Assembly: GCF_018130245.1 (NCBI RefSeq)
Contig: NZ_JAFCKP010000011.1
Span: 140,820 to 204,819, forward strand
Origin: Bradyrhizobium sp. SZCCT0231
Lineage (GTDB): Bacteria; Pseudomonadota; Alphaproteobacteria; Rhizobiales; Xanthobacteraceae
Reading direction: 5' to 3'
DNA length: 64,000 nt
Shown: piece by piece, positions 9,327 through 18,600 of the stretch
Numbering within the stretch: position 1 is the first letter of the stretch
Layout: each line of letters opens with the position of its first letter
Notes under the pieces: model-generated
Database searches by the model: none
What the model was told of the DNA's origin: nothing
What the model saw: the letters and a program-made list of their open reading frames with translations, nothing else
Position numbers and translations under genes: made by a program

Positions 9327-9602
9327 TTGCACGTACTCGTCAGAGACAACAATGTTGAGCAGGCACTTCGCGTTCTCAAGAAGAAGATGCAGCGCGAGGG
9401 CGTCTTCCGGGAAATGAAGCAGCGCCGGTCCTACGAAAAGCCGTCCGAGAGAAAGACCCGCGAGAAATCCGAGGCCATTCGCCGCGCCCGCAAGCTCGCC
9501 CGGAAGCAGGCGATCAGGGAGGGATTGCTGCCCGCGCCACCGAAAAAGAAGCCTTTCGAGCGCAAGCCGCCTTTGCCGGAGATCAAAGCAAGGTCGGAGT
9601 AG
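9327..9602 (+). CDS. rpsU: 30S ribosomal protein S21
   Basis: A 91-residue bS21 small-subunit protein. From the start it reads [19 protein letters not shown], then [20 protein letters not shown] and repeated basic helices, all typical of S21. The start is inferred to be the TTG at 9327, because AGGAGG lies five bases upstream and family alignment begins there; the ORF extends 89 codons further upstream without S21 similarity. The tail ([21 protein letters not shown]) is a proline/lysine extension usual in Rhizobiales. Rhizobial genomes often hold several rpsU copies; its place beside csp suggests a stress-related paralogue. Confidence 0.9.
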   Translation: MHVLVRDNNVEQALRVLKKKMQREGVFREMKQRRSYEKPSERKTREKSEAIRRARKLARKQAIREGLLPAPPKKKPFERKPPLPEIKARSE

Positions 9603-9704
9603 AAACGATCTGCTTCCGGATCTTGCGCCATGCTGCGTCACCCGTGACGCCGCAGAAAAGCCTGGCCAAACCGTCGCGAGCTGTCTTCCTTATGGGCTGA
9701 AATC

Positions 9705-9983
9705 CTATGGCCTGAAATCGATGCCTCGCAGCACGATGCCCGGCGGAGTGCCTTCGAATTCCGTGGCGCGATACTTGCCCGCAGCGCATGCTTCGATGCG
9801 ATCCCGTAGACGGACGAATTGGGCTTCCCGCTGCTCGGGCCTGACTTGCGGGCCCTGCTCGAGAGCGTCCATCGCGGAGGTCGAGATCGCACAAGGAATC
9901 TCCTTGGCGCCGTCATGCATCGAGAACCGGACGATCATCCGGTCGTATTCGTGGCCAATAAAGCGGCCGCTGGTCAGGGTCAT
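9705..9983 (-). CDS. DUF1488 family protein
   Basis: A 92-residue protein with the DUF1488 pattern: an N-terminal strand pair (YDRMIVRFSMHDGAKEIPCAIS), a central helix (EAQFVRLRDRIEACAAGKY) and the ending GIVLRGIDF. The family is found across proteobacteria without a known activity. It stands alone, on the opposite strand to rpsU. Confidence 0.75.
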   Translation of the reverse strand: MTLTSGRFIGHEYDRMIVRFSMHDGAKEIPCAISTSAMDALEQGPQVRPEQREAQFVRLRDRIEACAAGKYRATEFEGTPPGIVLRGIDFRP

Positions 9984-10112
9984 GGCTCACTCCGTTACGT
10001 GTTCGCTTCCCGGCGAGTTCGCGCCATCCAATCATTGACCGGGACCGCGCGCCCGCTTCCCGGCTCGTGCCGAGCATGCACGTGTCGAGAATGCAGGCGG
10101 CCGTCGCTCGCC

Positions 10113-10409
10113 TCAGCCGTCCCCGGACAGCCGCGCGAAATCGTCGAACAGCGCCGACACAAGCGCGCGGTGGCGCGTGTCCTCTGCCGGAAGACTCGCA
10201 GCATAGAGGTTGAGCAGATGGCGCGCCTTCACCGCGGCCTCCGGCCAGGATGCAGCGGGCACCGTCATCATGCGGTGCTCGAGATCGGCCTCGCGCTCGC
10301 GCAGCTCCCTGACATGGGCCTCGACCTCGGCCAGCGCGCGGCGCAGATCGGTGGCCTTCTGCGCGGCCATGCCACGGTGCCTGTCGAGATCGACCGGCTG
10401 GTCAGTCAT
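10113..10409 (-). CDS. Hypothetical helical protein
   Basis: A 98-residue protein starting MTDQPVDLDRHRGMAAQKAT with a long amphipathic helix (LRRALAEVEAHVRELREREADLEHRM), likely a coiled coil. The ATG at 10409 is chosen because the 50 residues upstream in the longer frame are arginine/histidine-rich shadow sequence. No Shine-Dalgarno stands out. Such short coiled-coil proteins are common in Bradyrhizobium; function unknown. Confidence 0.6.
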   Translation of the reverse strand: MTDQPVDLDRHRGMAAQKATDLRRALAEVEAHVRELREREADLEHRMMTVPAASWPEAAVKARHLLNLYAASLPAEDTRHRALVSALFDDFARLSGDG

Positions 10410-10733
10410 CGGCGATGCTCGCGTCTGCAGCTTGCGCATTCGCAAGAGACGGATTTTCGCCGCGAGCGGATGGTCATGCACGCCTGCCTTTCGCAAGTGA
10501 AGCCCCAACCGGTGCCGGCTGCCGCGAGCATGCGCCCTTGGCACGGCAATAGCCAGCACTATCCTCTCCGTACCGGCAAACGATAATGTCGCGGTGCGGC
10601 GGCAAGAGGCACTTAACGCTCGCTATTGGTTCGGCGCGAGCGTAGGCTCGTTGCCATCACCGCGCGTCTCGACGGCTTCGATCGGTGACTGAGGGCACGT
10701 GTGCTCCCGCCGACGGCTGCGCAGGAGCGTTCG
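10410..10733. other. 324-base gap with one hairpin
   Basis: Divergent gap between the minus-strand helical protein gene and the plus-strand micro-ORF at 10734. It holds an inverted repeat at 10616-10643 (ACGCTCGC ... GCGAGCGT, 12-base loop). No gene or clear promoter was found. Confidence 0.4.
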
Positions 10734-10832
10734 ATGTCGCGTGTTCGCATTTCGGAATGGATCGTGCCGCCGGTGATCGTTCCGCTGTTTCTTCTGCTTC
10801 TCGTATGCGGAGCCGCAGTCCTCAATGGCTAG
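10734..10832 (+). CDS. 32-residue single-span membrane peptide
   Basis: A very short frame reading MSRVRISEWIVPPVIVP then LFLLLLVCGAAVLNG. A positive N-terminus followed by about 20 hydrophobic residues predicts one inner-membrane helix with the N-terminus inside. AGGAG stands seven bases before the ATG. Its last eight bases, including the TAG, overlap the ATG of the next frame at 10825, suggesting translational coupling. No family is recognised. Confidence 0.5.
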   Translation: MSRVRISEWIVPPVIVPLFLLLLVCGAAVLNG

Positions 10833-11169
10833 GACAACACGCGTGCCGTATCTGGTCAGCGGGACCAACGAATACGGCAGCTCCAATCTCGGCCGCGGAA
10901 CTGCGACGGTCGCACTACGCCTTGCGGAAAAACTGCTGCGCGAGGGCTACATGGACGTCAGGGTCTGCACCCCGCGCGGCCGGGTCCTGCAGCCGAATGA
11001 ATTCGACGAACTCAAACCGGCAAAGGAGAGCGACATGGCAAAGGGCCAGCAACGCGGCAACCGCGAAGCCAAGAAGCCGAAGAAGGACAAGGCCAAGGTG
11101 ATCGCCGCGGCCCCGTCCCGCAAGGAAGCAGCCTGGCAGCCGGACTTCGGACCTGCAAAGAAGAAGTAG
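10825..11169 (+). CDS. Hypothetical protein, apparent fusion of two small proteins
   Basis: A 114-residue frame. Residues 1-65 form a compact unknown domain (RVPYLVSGTNEYGSSNLG, then ATVALRLAEKLLREGYMDVRVCTPRGR). Residues 71-114 are a separate lysine-rich segment beginning MAKGQQRGNREAKKPKKDK and ending WQPDFGPAKKK, which resembles a free-standing small protein of Bradyrhizobium and has its own ribosome-binding site. The first ATG overlaps the upstream micro-ORF and lacks a clear Shine-Dalgarno, so translation of the long form probably depends on coupling. Function unknown. Confidence 0.6.
   Translation: MARTTRVPYLVSGTNEYGSSNLGRGTATVALRLAEKLLREGYMDVRVCTPRGRVLQPNEFDELKPAKESDMAKGQQRGNREAKKPKKDKAKVIAAAPSRKEAAWQPDFGPAKKK
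11035..11169 (+). CDS. 44-residue lysine-rich protein from an internal start
   Basis: In frame with the 114-residue ORF, but the ATG at 11035 is preceded by AAAGGAGAGCGAC, a much stronger ribosome-binding site than that of the outer start. The product MAKGQQRGNREAKKPKKDK...PAKKK is highly basic and probably disordered. It is likely the ancestral independent gene, now readable both alone and as the tail of the longer protein. Confidence 0.6.
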   Translation: MAKGQQRGNREAKKPKKDKAKVIAAAPSRKEAAWQPDFGPAKKK

Positions 11170-11534
11170 CGAGCAGCCGAGACCGAACAGACGGTGAGAG
11201 GGCCCAAGTCGACGTCGACGCGTGCATCGCTCCTGTCGCTCGGCATGAAGCGGCGATGGGCGCAGGCGAATGCGCCATGCATGCGCGCGTTTTCACAAAC
11301 GCACGATGGGCGGGCGACGAGTTGCGGAGATGTTGAGCGAGATCGCGTGACAGGCGTCAAAATCCGTTGAGATCTCTTGTGAAAACGTTCTGTGACAATG
11401 GATGCGGCGAGGGGTCACACGGCTACGGTTCCAGCGCGCAAGTCTGGACCGTCGTTTGCCGATGTCGGATAATGGCACGTGATTTGGCGGTGGCGCCTTC
11501 GCTCTCCATTTTTTCACGTCCGAGATGCACTCCC
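11170..11534. other. 365-base gap, no gene seen
   Basis: Lies between the micro-ORF group and the araC-type gene. Frames through it have no ribosome-binding site and poor residue composition; it should contain the araC-type promoter, but no convincing hexamer pair was found. Confidence 0.4.
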
Positions 11535-12467
11535 ATGACACAGGCGGGCGCCTTCGCGCAGAAGCTCGAACGATTTTTGCATTTGAAGGATGCGCCGCCG
11601 ACGCTGGTCACGCGTTCGCTGCGCAGCGCCGAGCTCGCCGTCACCGAAACCCGGGATGACCATCCCATCGCGCGCCTTTCCGAGTCGATGCCTGCGGAGG
11701 ACGCCTATCTCGTCAGCCTCAAATTCCGCGATTTCGCCGATTGCGAGTGCTGGGAGCGCGGCCGATGCGTGGTCAAGAGCGATATCCGCGCCGGCGCCAC
11801 ATATCTGTACGATCTGAAACGCGATCCGCGCTACGTGATCGACAAGCCCTTCCATTCCCTGTTCTTCCATCTGCCCCGTTCGGCGCTGGACGACATGGCG
11901 AGACAAAGCGGCGCGCCGCGGATCGGTGAGCTCGCCTATCAGCCCGGCGTCGGCCATGACGATGTGACGATCCGCCATCTCGGCGCATCGTTCCTGGCGG
12001 CGTTGCGGCAGCCTGAAGAGGCCAACCAGCTCTTCATCGACCACATGATGCTCGCGCTCACCGCACATGTCGCGACGACCTACGGCGGATTGCGGCGCGC
12101 CGCCGAGCCGGCGCGCGGCGGCCTTGCCCCCTGGCAGGTCAAGCGGGCTTGCGAAAGGCTGGAGTCCGATCTCCGCGGCAAGCTTTCGCTGGAGAGGATC
12201 GCAGCCGAGTTCGATCTCTCCGTCAGTCATTTTTCGCGCGCATTTCGCGTCTCGACCGGCCTGCCGCCGCACCAATGGCTGCTGCGCCAGCGTGTGGACA
12301 CGGCCAAGCAGTTGATGACGGTGCGCGACCTGTCGCTGGCGGAGATTGCGATATCGGCCGGGTTCGCCAATCAAAGCCACTTCACCCGGGTGTTCTCCTC
12401 GGTGGTCGGCATCAGCCCGGGAATGTGGCGCCGTGAGGCGCAGGGCGTGCTGGATAGCGAAACCTGA
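11535..12467 (+). CDS. AraC family transcriptional regulator
   Basis: A 310-residue regulator. The C-terminal third (about 205-305) holds the two helix-turn-helix motifs of the AraC family: LSLERIAAEFDLSVSHFSRAF and LAEIAISAGFANQSHFTRVFS, followed by GISPGMWR. The N-terminal part is an unclassified sensor region with DCECWERGRC. The ATG at 11535 follows non-coding-looking sequence in the longer frame. It converges with the catalase-fold gene, leaving nine bases between stops. Confidence 0.9.
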   Translation: MTQAGAFAQKLERFLHLKDAPPTLVTRSLRSAELAVTETRDDHPIARLSESMPAEDAYLVSLKFRDFADCECWERGRCVVKSDIRAGATYLYDLKRDPRYVIDKPFHSLFFHLPRSALDDMARQSGAPRIGELAYQPGVGHDDVTIRHLGASFLAALRQPEEANQLFIDHMMLALTAHVATTYGGLRRAAEPARGGLAPWQVKRACERLESDLRGKLSLERIAAEFDLSVSHFSRAFRVSTGLPPHQWLLRQRVDTAKQLMTVRDLSLAEIAISAGFANQSHFTRVFSSVVGISPGMWRREAQGVLDSET

Positions 12468-12476
12468 GCTTTGCGC

Positions 12477-13505
12477 TCAGCGTCGCCCGGCCTGGGAGAT
12501 GACGTAGGCGGCGCACCGTGCCGCGAACATCTCGTCCGGCGGATGGCCGATGCCTTCGGCAAGATTGGCTGGATTGAACGCGGCCGCGTCGCACGCCTCG
12601 CTTGATTCAGGGCCTGTTATCACGATCGTTCCGAGGCGCACCGCTTCGCGGCCATCCTCGTCGGGCCAACGGATGGTCACGTCCATGACGGGGTCGCCGG
12701 GACGGTCCAGCAGCGCCATCACGCTGAACCTGACATCGCGCGCCGCAATCCGGGATTCGAGATCGCGCAACAAGCCGGTGGACTTGGCCGCGTCCTTGGC
12801 CGCGTCCTCGGCCGGCCTGCGTTCCTGGCCGACCGGCACGACCTTGAACTTGATGAACCGTGTCTCACTCCCGGCGTTCGTTGCGGGAAAGGCGTGCACG
12901 CCCCAATAGGTCGTGCGGGCAAGGCTTGCGGGCGGCGGATTTGCGGCAAGGTAGCTTGCCTGACGCAGCGTTTCGGGATTGGCGGCGGAGAATGCCGCGA
13001 CTTGCGCCATGTCCGGCTTGCCGTCCGGTCCCGGCATGCGTGCCTGCAGGAAAGCCAGCATCTGGTCGGGCGTTCTGGCGAAATGAACCGGGGCGCTCTG
13101 GGTGAGAATCTCGGAGCGCTGATGGCCGCGGCCGAGCCGGAAGCTGAAGCCGCGCAGCGAGCACCCGTGCGTGTCGTCCGCGTTCGGGCTGTCGCAGTCC
13201 GCCGAGAAGCGCGCCAGCACCCGGGACGGCATGGTGAAGTTGCGGGACCTGGTGATCTCCTTGGCCCGATCCGAGGGGGCGTAGGTGCCGCGAACGCATC
13301 GGCCCCAGCAAAAGCTCGCCCGCGCCTTTGGCGGAAGGCCGGCAACCGCCCTCAGGGCCTCGACAAGGGACACCGGCGTGGCTGCGCCGCTCCGGAACTC
13401 TGGCAGGACGGAACCCTGGCTTCGAACGATGGGGGTCGTTTGTGGCGCGGCGCGGATCGAAGCGTCTTTCCCAAAGCGGACATGCCTTGTCCGATCCTGC
13501 GACAA
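12477..13505 (-). CDS. Catalase-fold (SrpA-like) protein lacking the distal histidine
   Basis: About 342 residues in the catalase-related peroxidase group of small heme catalases. Family landmarks are ARFSADCDSPNADDTHGCS, LRGFSFRLG, APVHFARTPDQMLAFLQARM and a C-terminal R330-x-x-x-Y334, the expected proximal heme-ligand motif. Where the family has HAKG (distal His), this protein reads FCWG at 65-68, a gap-free match apart from the key residue, and creates C66-x-x-x-C70. Normal catalase chemistry is therefore doubtful. The start is TTG at 13505; no ATG lies upstream of the conserved region, and a GTG near codon 45 is an alternative. It follows the tetR gene on the same strand by 33 bases. Confidence 0.8.
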   Translation of the reverse strand: MSQDRTRHVRFGKDASIRAAPQTTPIVRSQGSVLPEFRSGAATPVSLVEALRAVAGLPPKARASFCWGRCVRGTYAPSDRAKEITRSRNFTMPSRVLARFSADCDSPNADDTHGCSLRGFSFRLGRGHQRSEILTQSAPVHFARTPDQMLAFLQARMPGPDGKPDMAQVAAFSAANPETLRQASYLAANPPPASLARTTYWGVHAFPATNAGSETRFIKFKVVPVGQERRPAEDAAKDAAKSTGLLRDLESRIAARDVRFSVMALLDRPGDPVMDVTIRWPDEDGREAVRLGTIVITGPESSEACDAAAFNPANLAEGIGHPPDEMFAARCAAYVISQAGRR

Positions 13506-13538
13506 ATCCCGCAGCTCGGCGGCTCAGGTCGCTCTTCG

Positions 13539-14150
13539 CTAGGCGGAGGCCAGCCCCGTCCTGCGCCTGAGATCCGTGATCGCGCGCAAAAAACTGTCGG
13601 CCGGCGTCGTCTCCGGATCGATCAGCCGGTGCAGGCGAAAGCCGTCCTCCAGCGCGAGCACGACGGAAGCTATCCAGGGCGGGTTCAGATTGACGTTGCG
13701 CCCGTTGCTCTTCGATGTCGCCTCGACGATGTCGGCGACCAGCTTGCGCCGCGCACGCAGGCGTTTGGCGAGCTCCGGGCGGCGCTTCTCGGCGCGCGCG
13801 ACGAACAGGATCATCTCCATGTGGAGCAGGGGCGAGCGTCCCAGCGGATCCTGCCGGCTGCGATCCATCGCCTTCAGCGCCGCGATGAAATCGTCGAGAT
13901 TGTCGTGCTGCGCGAGGATGTCCATGTTGCGCCGGATCGACTGCGCGACATGGTCCTCGATCATGGCGATGATCAATTCGTCCTTGCTCTTGAAGTTCGA
14001 ATAGAATGCGCCGCGGGTGAAGCCCGCCGCCGCCGCGATCGCCTCGATGCTGGCGCCGCCGATGCCGTCCTCTTCGAACACGCGCGCGGCCGCCTCGAAC
14101 AGCTTGTCGCGCGTGTCGTCCCTGGTCGGTCTGGTTCTCACCCTTGACAT
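13539..14150 (-). CDS. TetR family transcriptional regulator
   Basis: A 203-residue repressor-type protein. The N-terminal helix-turn-helix (about 12-58) is classical: TRDKLFEAAARVFEEDGIGG, IEAIAAAAGFTRGAFYSNFK and SKDELI. The C-terminal domain would bind an unknown ligand. It is divergent from the cytochrome P450 gene with a 28-bp dyad between them, and upstream of the catalase-fold gene on the same strand, so it probably controls both directions and itself. Confidence 0.92.
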   Translation of the reverse strand: MSRVRTRPTRDDTRDKLFEAAARVFEEDGIGGASIEAIAAAAGFTRGAFYSNFKSKDELIIAMIEDHVAQSIRRNMDILAQHDNLDDFIAALKAMDRSRQDPLGRSPLLHMEMILFVARAEKRRPELAKRLRARRKLVADIVEATSKSNGRNVNLNPPWIASVVLALEDGFRLHRLIDPETTPADSFLRAITDLRRRTGLASA

Positions 14151-14172
14151 CGGCGCAGGTTAGGGCAAACTG

Positions 14173-14200
14173 CAACTCGATACAATAATGTATCGAGTTG
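14173..14200. promoter_or_regulatory. Operator-like perfect dyad between tetR and P450 genes
   Basis: Two perfectly complementary 12-base arms, CAACTCGATACA and TGTATCGAGTTG, flank ATAA. It begins 22 bases upstream of the tetR start and ends 75 bases before the P450 start, the usual place of a TetR autoregulatory operator. The binding protein is inferred from position. Confidence 0.75.
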
Positions 14201-14275
14201 ATAATTTCAGGGATGGTTACGCCAGGCTTTGGGGCAGCCTTGCGTGTGTCATGCGGCAACCGATCCGAGGTCACC

Positions 14276-15508
14276 ATGAATGAGCATGTGCACGGCGCCG
14301 GCGCTGATCCGCTGTTCAATCCGCTGTCGCCGGACTTCATCCGCGATCCCTATCCGCACTATGACCGGCTGCGCGCGATCTATCCGATCCATGTGACGCC
14401 GTTCGGCCAGTTCGTCGCCAGCCGCCACGCCGATGTCAGCCTCGTGATGCGCGACAAGCGCTTCGGCAAGGATTTCGTCGAGCGCTCCAAGCGCCGCTAC
14501 AGCGACAGGATCATGGACGAGCCCGTCTTTCGGAATTTGGGCCACACGATGCTGCAGGCCGACCCGCCGGATCACACCCGTTTGCGCGGCCTCGTGGTCA
14601 AGGCCTTTACTGCGCGGCGCGTGGAGGACATGCGGCCGCGAATCCAGGAGGTCGTCGATCAGGCCATCGATGCCGTGATCGAGCGCGGTCAGATGGACCT
14701 GATCGGGGATTTCGCGTTCCGTCTACCGGTCACGATCATCTGCGATATGCTTGGTATCCCGGAAGAGCACCGCGAGGGGTTCCACAAGGGCTCGAGCGAT
14801 GGCGTGCGAATCTTGGATCCTGTCCCCATGACGCCGGACGAGATCAAGCAGGGCAACGCACGCAACCTGATGGCGCAGATGTATTTCCAGCAGTTGTTCG
14901 AACTGCGGCGCCGCAATCCGGGAGACGACCTCACGACCCAGCTCGTGCTGGCCGAGGAGGACGGCGACAAGCTCACCAACGAGGAATTGACCGCGAACAT
15001 CATGTTGCTTTTCGTGGCCGGTCACGAGACCACCGTCAATCTGATCGGCAACGGCCTCCTGGCGCTCCACCGCAATCCGGACCAGCTCGCGCTGCTCAAG
15101 GCGCGGCCGGAGTTGATGACGAACGCGATCGAGGAATTCCTGCGCTACGATTCCTCGGTGCAGATGACCGGGCGTGTCGCGCTGGAGGATATCGACGATC
15201 TCGGCGGCGTGAAAATTCCCAAGGGCGAGACCGTGCTGTGCCTGCTCGGCTCGGCCAACCGCGATCCCGCGGTCTACCCTGACAGGCCCGACCGGCTGGA
15301 CGTCACCCGTCAGAACGTCAAGCCGCTGTCGTTCGGCGGCGGCATCCATTTCTGCCTGGGTGCCCAGCTGGCGCGCATCGAGGCCGAGATCGCCATCGCC
15401 ACGTTGCTGCGGCGGCTGCCGGATTTGCGCATCGACGACGTCGCAAACCCGGAATGGCGGCCGACCTTCGTGCTGCGCGGGCTGAAGCGGCTGCCGGCGA
15501 GCTGGTGA
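14276..15508 (+). CDS. Cytochrome P450
   Basis: A 410-residue soluble class I P450 that would hydroxylate a small organic substrate using a ferredoxin/reductase pair not encoded nearby. Key motifs: oxygen-binding I-helix AGHETT (248-253), ExxR pair E287/R290, and heme loop FGGGIHFCLG with the Cys ligand at 360. The ATG at 14276 has GAGG just upstream; the extended frame from 14198 would run across the operator and is rejected. Expression is probably controlled by the divergent TetR protein. The substrate is unknown. Confidence 0.94.
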   Translation: MNEHVHGAGADPLFNPLSPDFIRDPYPHYDRLRAIYPIHVTPFGQFVASRHADVSLVMRDKRFGKDFVERSKRRYSDRIMDEPVFRNLGHTMLQADPPDHTRLRGLVVKAFTARRVEDMRPRIQEVVDQAIDAVIERGQMDLIGDFAFRLPVTIICDMLGIPEEHREGFHKGSSDGVRILDPVPMTPDEIKQGNARNLMAQMYFQQLFELRRRNPGDDLTTQLVLAEEDGDKLTNEELTANIMLLFVAGHETTVNLIGNGLLALHRNPDQLALLKARPELMTNAIEEFLRYDSSVQMTGRVALEDIDDLGGVKIPKGETVLCLLGSANRDPAVYPDRPDRLDVTRQNVKPLSFGGGIHFCLGAQLARIEAEIAIATLLRRLPDLRIDDVANPEWRPTFVLRGLKRLPASW

Positions 15509-15560
15509 GGGGCGCGCGTTAACCTCCGCGCGCAACAGTCGCTGTGACTTCGCCACACTT

Positions 15561-15576
15561 CCCCTTATATAAGGGG
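15561..15576. promoter_or_regulatory. 16-base palindrome upstream of the asmA-like gene
   Basis: CCCCTTATATAAGGGG is a perfect palindrome 62 bases before the asmA-like start. It contains a TATA-rich centre that could be a -10 element or an operator overlapping one. No clear -35 was identified. Confidence 0.35.
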
Positions 15577-15638
15577 CTGTTCCGGCGCGCCTGAGGCCCT
15601 CAGGTTCGGCCCGGGCCGGTTTGGCCGAGGGGAGACCC

Positions 15639-18600
15639 GTGCAGACGACGCTGCTCGGATTGGCGATTGCCTTCATCATTGCGCTGCTGGCCGCGCTGAT
15701 CGGGCCTTACTACATCGACTGGAACCAGTTCAGGCCCCAGTTCGAGGCGGAGGCTGGCAAGATCATCGGCGTGCCGGTGCGGGTGGCGGGCGAGCTCGAT
15801 GCGCGGCTGTTGCCGGCGCCGACGCTGCGGCTGCGCCAGGTCACCTTCGGCGGCAACAACGATCTCGGCCGCCTGCGCGCCGACAAGCTCGACGTCGAGT
15901 TCAGCCTGGGCTCGCTGATGCGCGGCGAATGGCGTGCCACCGAGCTTTCGGTGGGCGGCATGGCGGTCGATCTTGGCCTGGACGCGCGCGGGCGGGTCGA
16001 TTTGCCGTCCACCGCGAGCGGCACCTTCAACCTGGCGTCCCTCGCCATCGAGCGGCTGAACCTCACCGGCCGCATCGCCTTGCACGATGCTGCCAGCCGC
16101 TCGACGCTGGAATTGAGCGACATCGCCTTCTCCGGCGACGTGCGCTCGCTTGCAGGCTCGGTGCGCGGCGACGGCAGCTTCACCGCTGGCGGAGTGCGCT
16201 ACCCGTTCCGCGTCTCCTCCGGCCCCAGCGCCGACGGCAGCGCGACCCGTCTCCACCTCAACATCGATCCCGGCGAGCGCGCCATCCTCGCCGATCTCGA
16301 AGGCGTGCTCGCCTTCGACAATCGCCAGCCGAAATTCGACGGCGCGCTGACGCTCGCCGTGCCCGCGACCAAGAAGGCGGGCGAGGCGGGGCCGACGCCC
16401 TGGAAGCTCGCGACCAGGCTCAAGGCGGATCCGGCCGGCGCGAAATTCGATCAGATCGATGCGAGCTTCGGCACGGAGGACGCCGCGCTGAAGCTCGGCG
16501 GCGTCGGCGATCTCAGGTTCGGCGCCTCGCCGTTGCTGCGCGCGGTGCTGTCGGCGCGGCAGGTCGATGCCGACAGGCTGACCGCCAGGGACGATGCCGA
16601 TCCGCAGCGCGTCCTGCCGGCGCTACGCGCAGGGCTGGCGGCGATCCCGCAGGTGCCGATCCCGGCGCAGATCGAGTTCAATGCCGATCAGATCATGCTC
16701 GGCGGCCGTCCGCTCCAGAACATCGCGACCGAGCTTGCGACCGACGGTCGATCCTGGACCTTCCGGCGGCTCGAGCTGCGCGCGCCCGGCATGACGCAGC
16801 TCTCGCTCAATGGCGCGGCTCCCGGCGCCGACAGTTTCAGCGGCCGGCTCAGCGTCGAGTCCTCGGACCCCGACACGCTGGTCGCCTGGCTGCAGGGCCG
16901 CAGCGAGATCAACCGCCGCAGCACGCGGCCGCTGCGCCTCGCCGGTGACGTGACGATCGCCGCCAATCATCTCGCCATCGACAGGCTGAAGGCCGACATC
17001 GAAGGCGGCGCGGTGGAGGGCCGGATCGCCTTCGTGCAATCAGGCGCGAGCAAGGGCTCGCGGATCGATGCGGAGCTCAGGGCCGACCGGCTCGACCTCG
17101 ATGCCGCCGCAAGTTTCGTGCGCGCGCTTGCCGGGCCGCAGGGCGAATGGCCGGAGGAAGCAAAGCTCTCGCTCGATATCGGCCGCGCCATCTCCGCCGG
17201 CCAGGAGCTGCGGCCGTTCGCGGCCAAGCTCGCCTACAGCCCCGCATCGCTGTCGCTGGAGCAGTTGCGCTTCGGCCAGGCCGGCGGCGTGACCACGGAG
17301 GCGAGCGGCAGCTTCGACCGCACCAAGGCCACCGGCAAGCTCGCGCTGAAATCCGCAGGCAGCTCGCTGCGTGAGCTCACCGCGCTGATCGAGCCGCTTG
17401 CGCCCGCGGTGCGCGCGCGCCTCGATGCCCTCCCGTCATTATCAGGCGCGACGCGTCTGAAGCTCGATCTCAACCTCGACAAGAACGCCGAGCATGCCGA
17501 TCGCAGCAATGCCCGAATCGTGCTCGACCTCGACGCACCGCAGCTCAAGGCCACCGCGACGCTGGTCGCGCAGACGCCGTCCGCCGCCATCGGCGGCATC
17601 GACCTCGACCGCCTCCGCAACAGCGACTTCACGCTGGACTCGAAAGTCTCGGCGCCGCAGGCTGGCGCCCTGCTGGCGCTGCTGGGGCTCGACCGCGTGG
17701 TGGCCGCGGGCGAGGGCGCTTCGCAATTCGAAGGCCGGTTGAGCGGCGCCTGGCGCCGTCCAGTGCAATTGAACGCAAAGCTCAGCGGCGGCGGGCTCGA
17801 TGCGGACGCGCAAGGCAGCGTCGAACTGTCGGAGCCCAAAGGCAGCGTGAATTTGCGCGTGCGCAACGTCAACCTCGCGCCGCTGTTGGGGACCGGCACG
17901 GCCGACAAGTCCATGCAGGGCGTTAGCCTGTCCTCGCGCCTCACGCTCTCCGGCAACCGCCTGACCTTCAACGATCTCGACGGCAGCGCGGCTGGCTCGC
18001 ATCTGCGCGGGCGTCTCGCGGTCACGCTCGATCAGGAGAAGAGCGTCGACGGCGAGGTCGGTCTCGACTCGCTCGATCTGGCGCCGGCGCTCGCGATCGC
18101 CATCGGCGCGGCCGGACATGAGTCCGGCGAGCCGCTCGCTGCAGGACTCGTCAGCGGCTGGCGCGGCCGCATTGCCTTCCAGGCCTTGCGCGGGACGTTG
18201 CCCGGCGGCATCGAGCTGCGCCCCTTCGGCGGCACGATCCGGAGCGACGGCCAGTCGCTCGCGCTCGATGCGCTCAAGGGCGGCGTCGGTGGCGGCGAGA
18301 TGTCTGCGAGCCTCGACGCGCGCAATGGCGCGGGTGGTCTTGCGCTGAACGCGCGCATCGAGCTCGGCAATGTCGATGCGGCGGCACTGCGCTATCGCGA
18401 CCTCGCGCTGCCCAAGGGGCGCGCCTCGGTGCAGATGGCGCTGACCAGCCAGGGCCGCAGCGTCGCGGCCTTGACCGGTGCGCTCGCCGGCAACGGGACG
18501 GTGACGCTCGAATCCGCCGAGATCGCCGGCCTCAATCCCCGCGCGTTCGAGATCGCCATCCGCGCCAGCGACGGCGGCCAGGTCAATGACGACAACCGGC

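Noticed and set aside
14198-14275. Longer start for the cytochrome P450
   Set aside because: It would translate through the end of the operator and adds no P450 similarity; the ATG at 14276 has a ribosome site.
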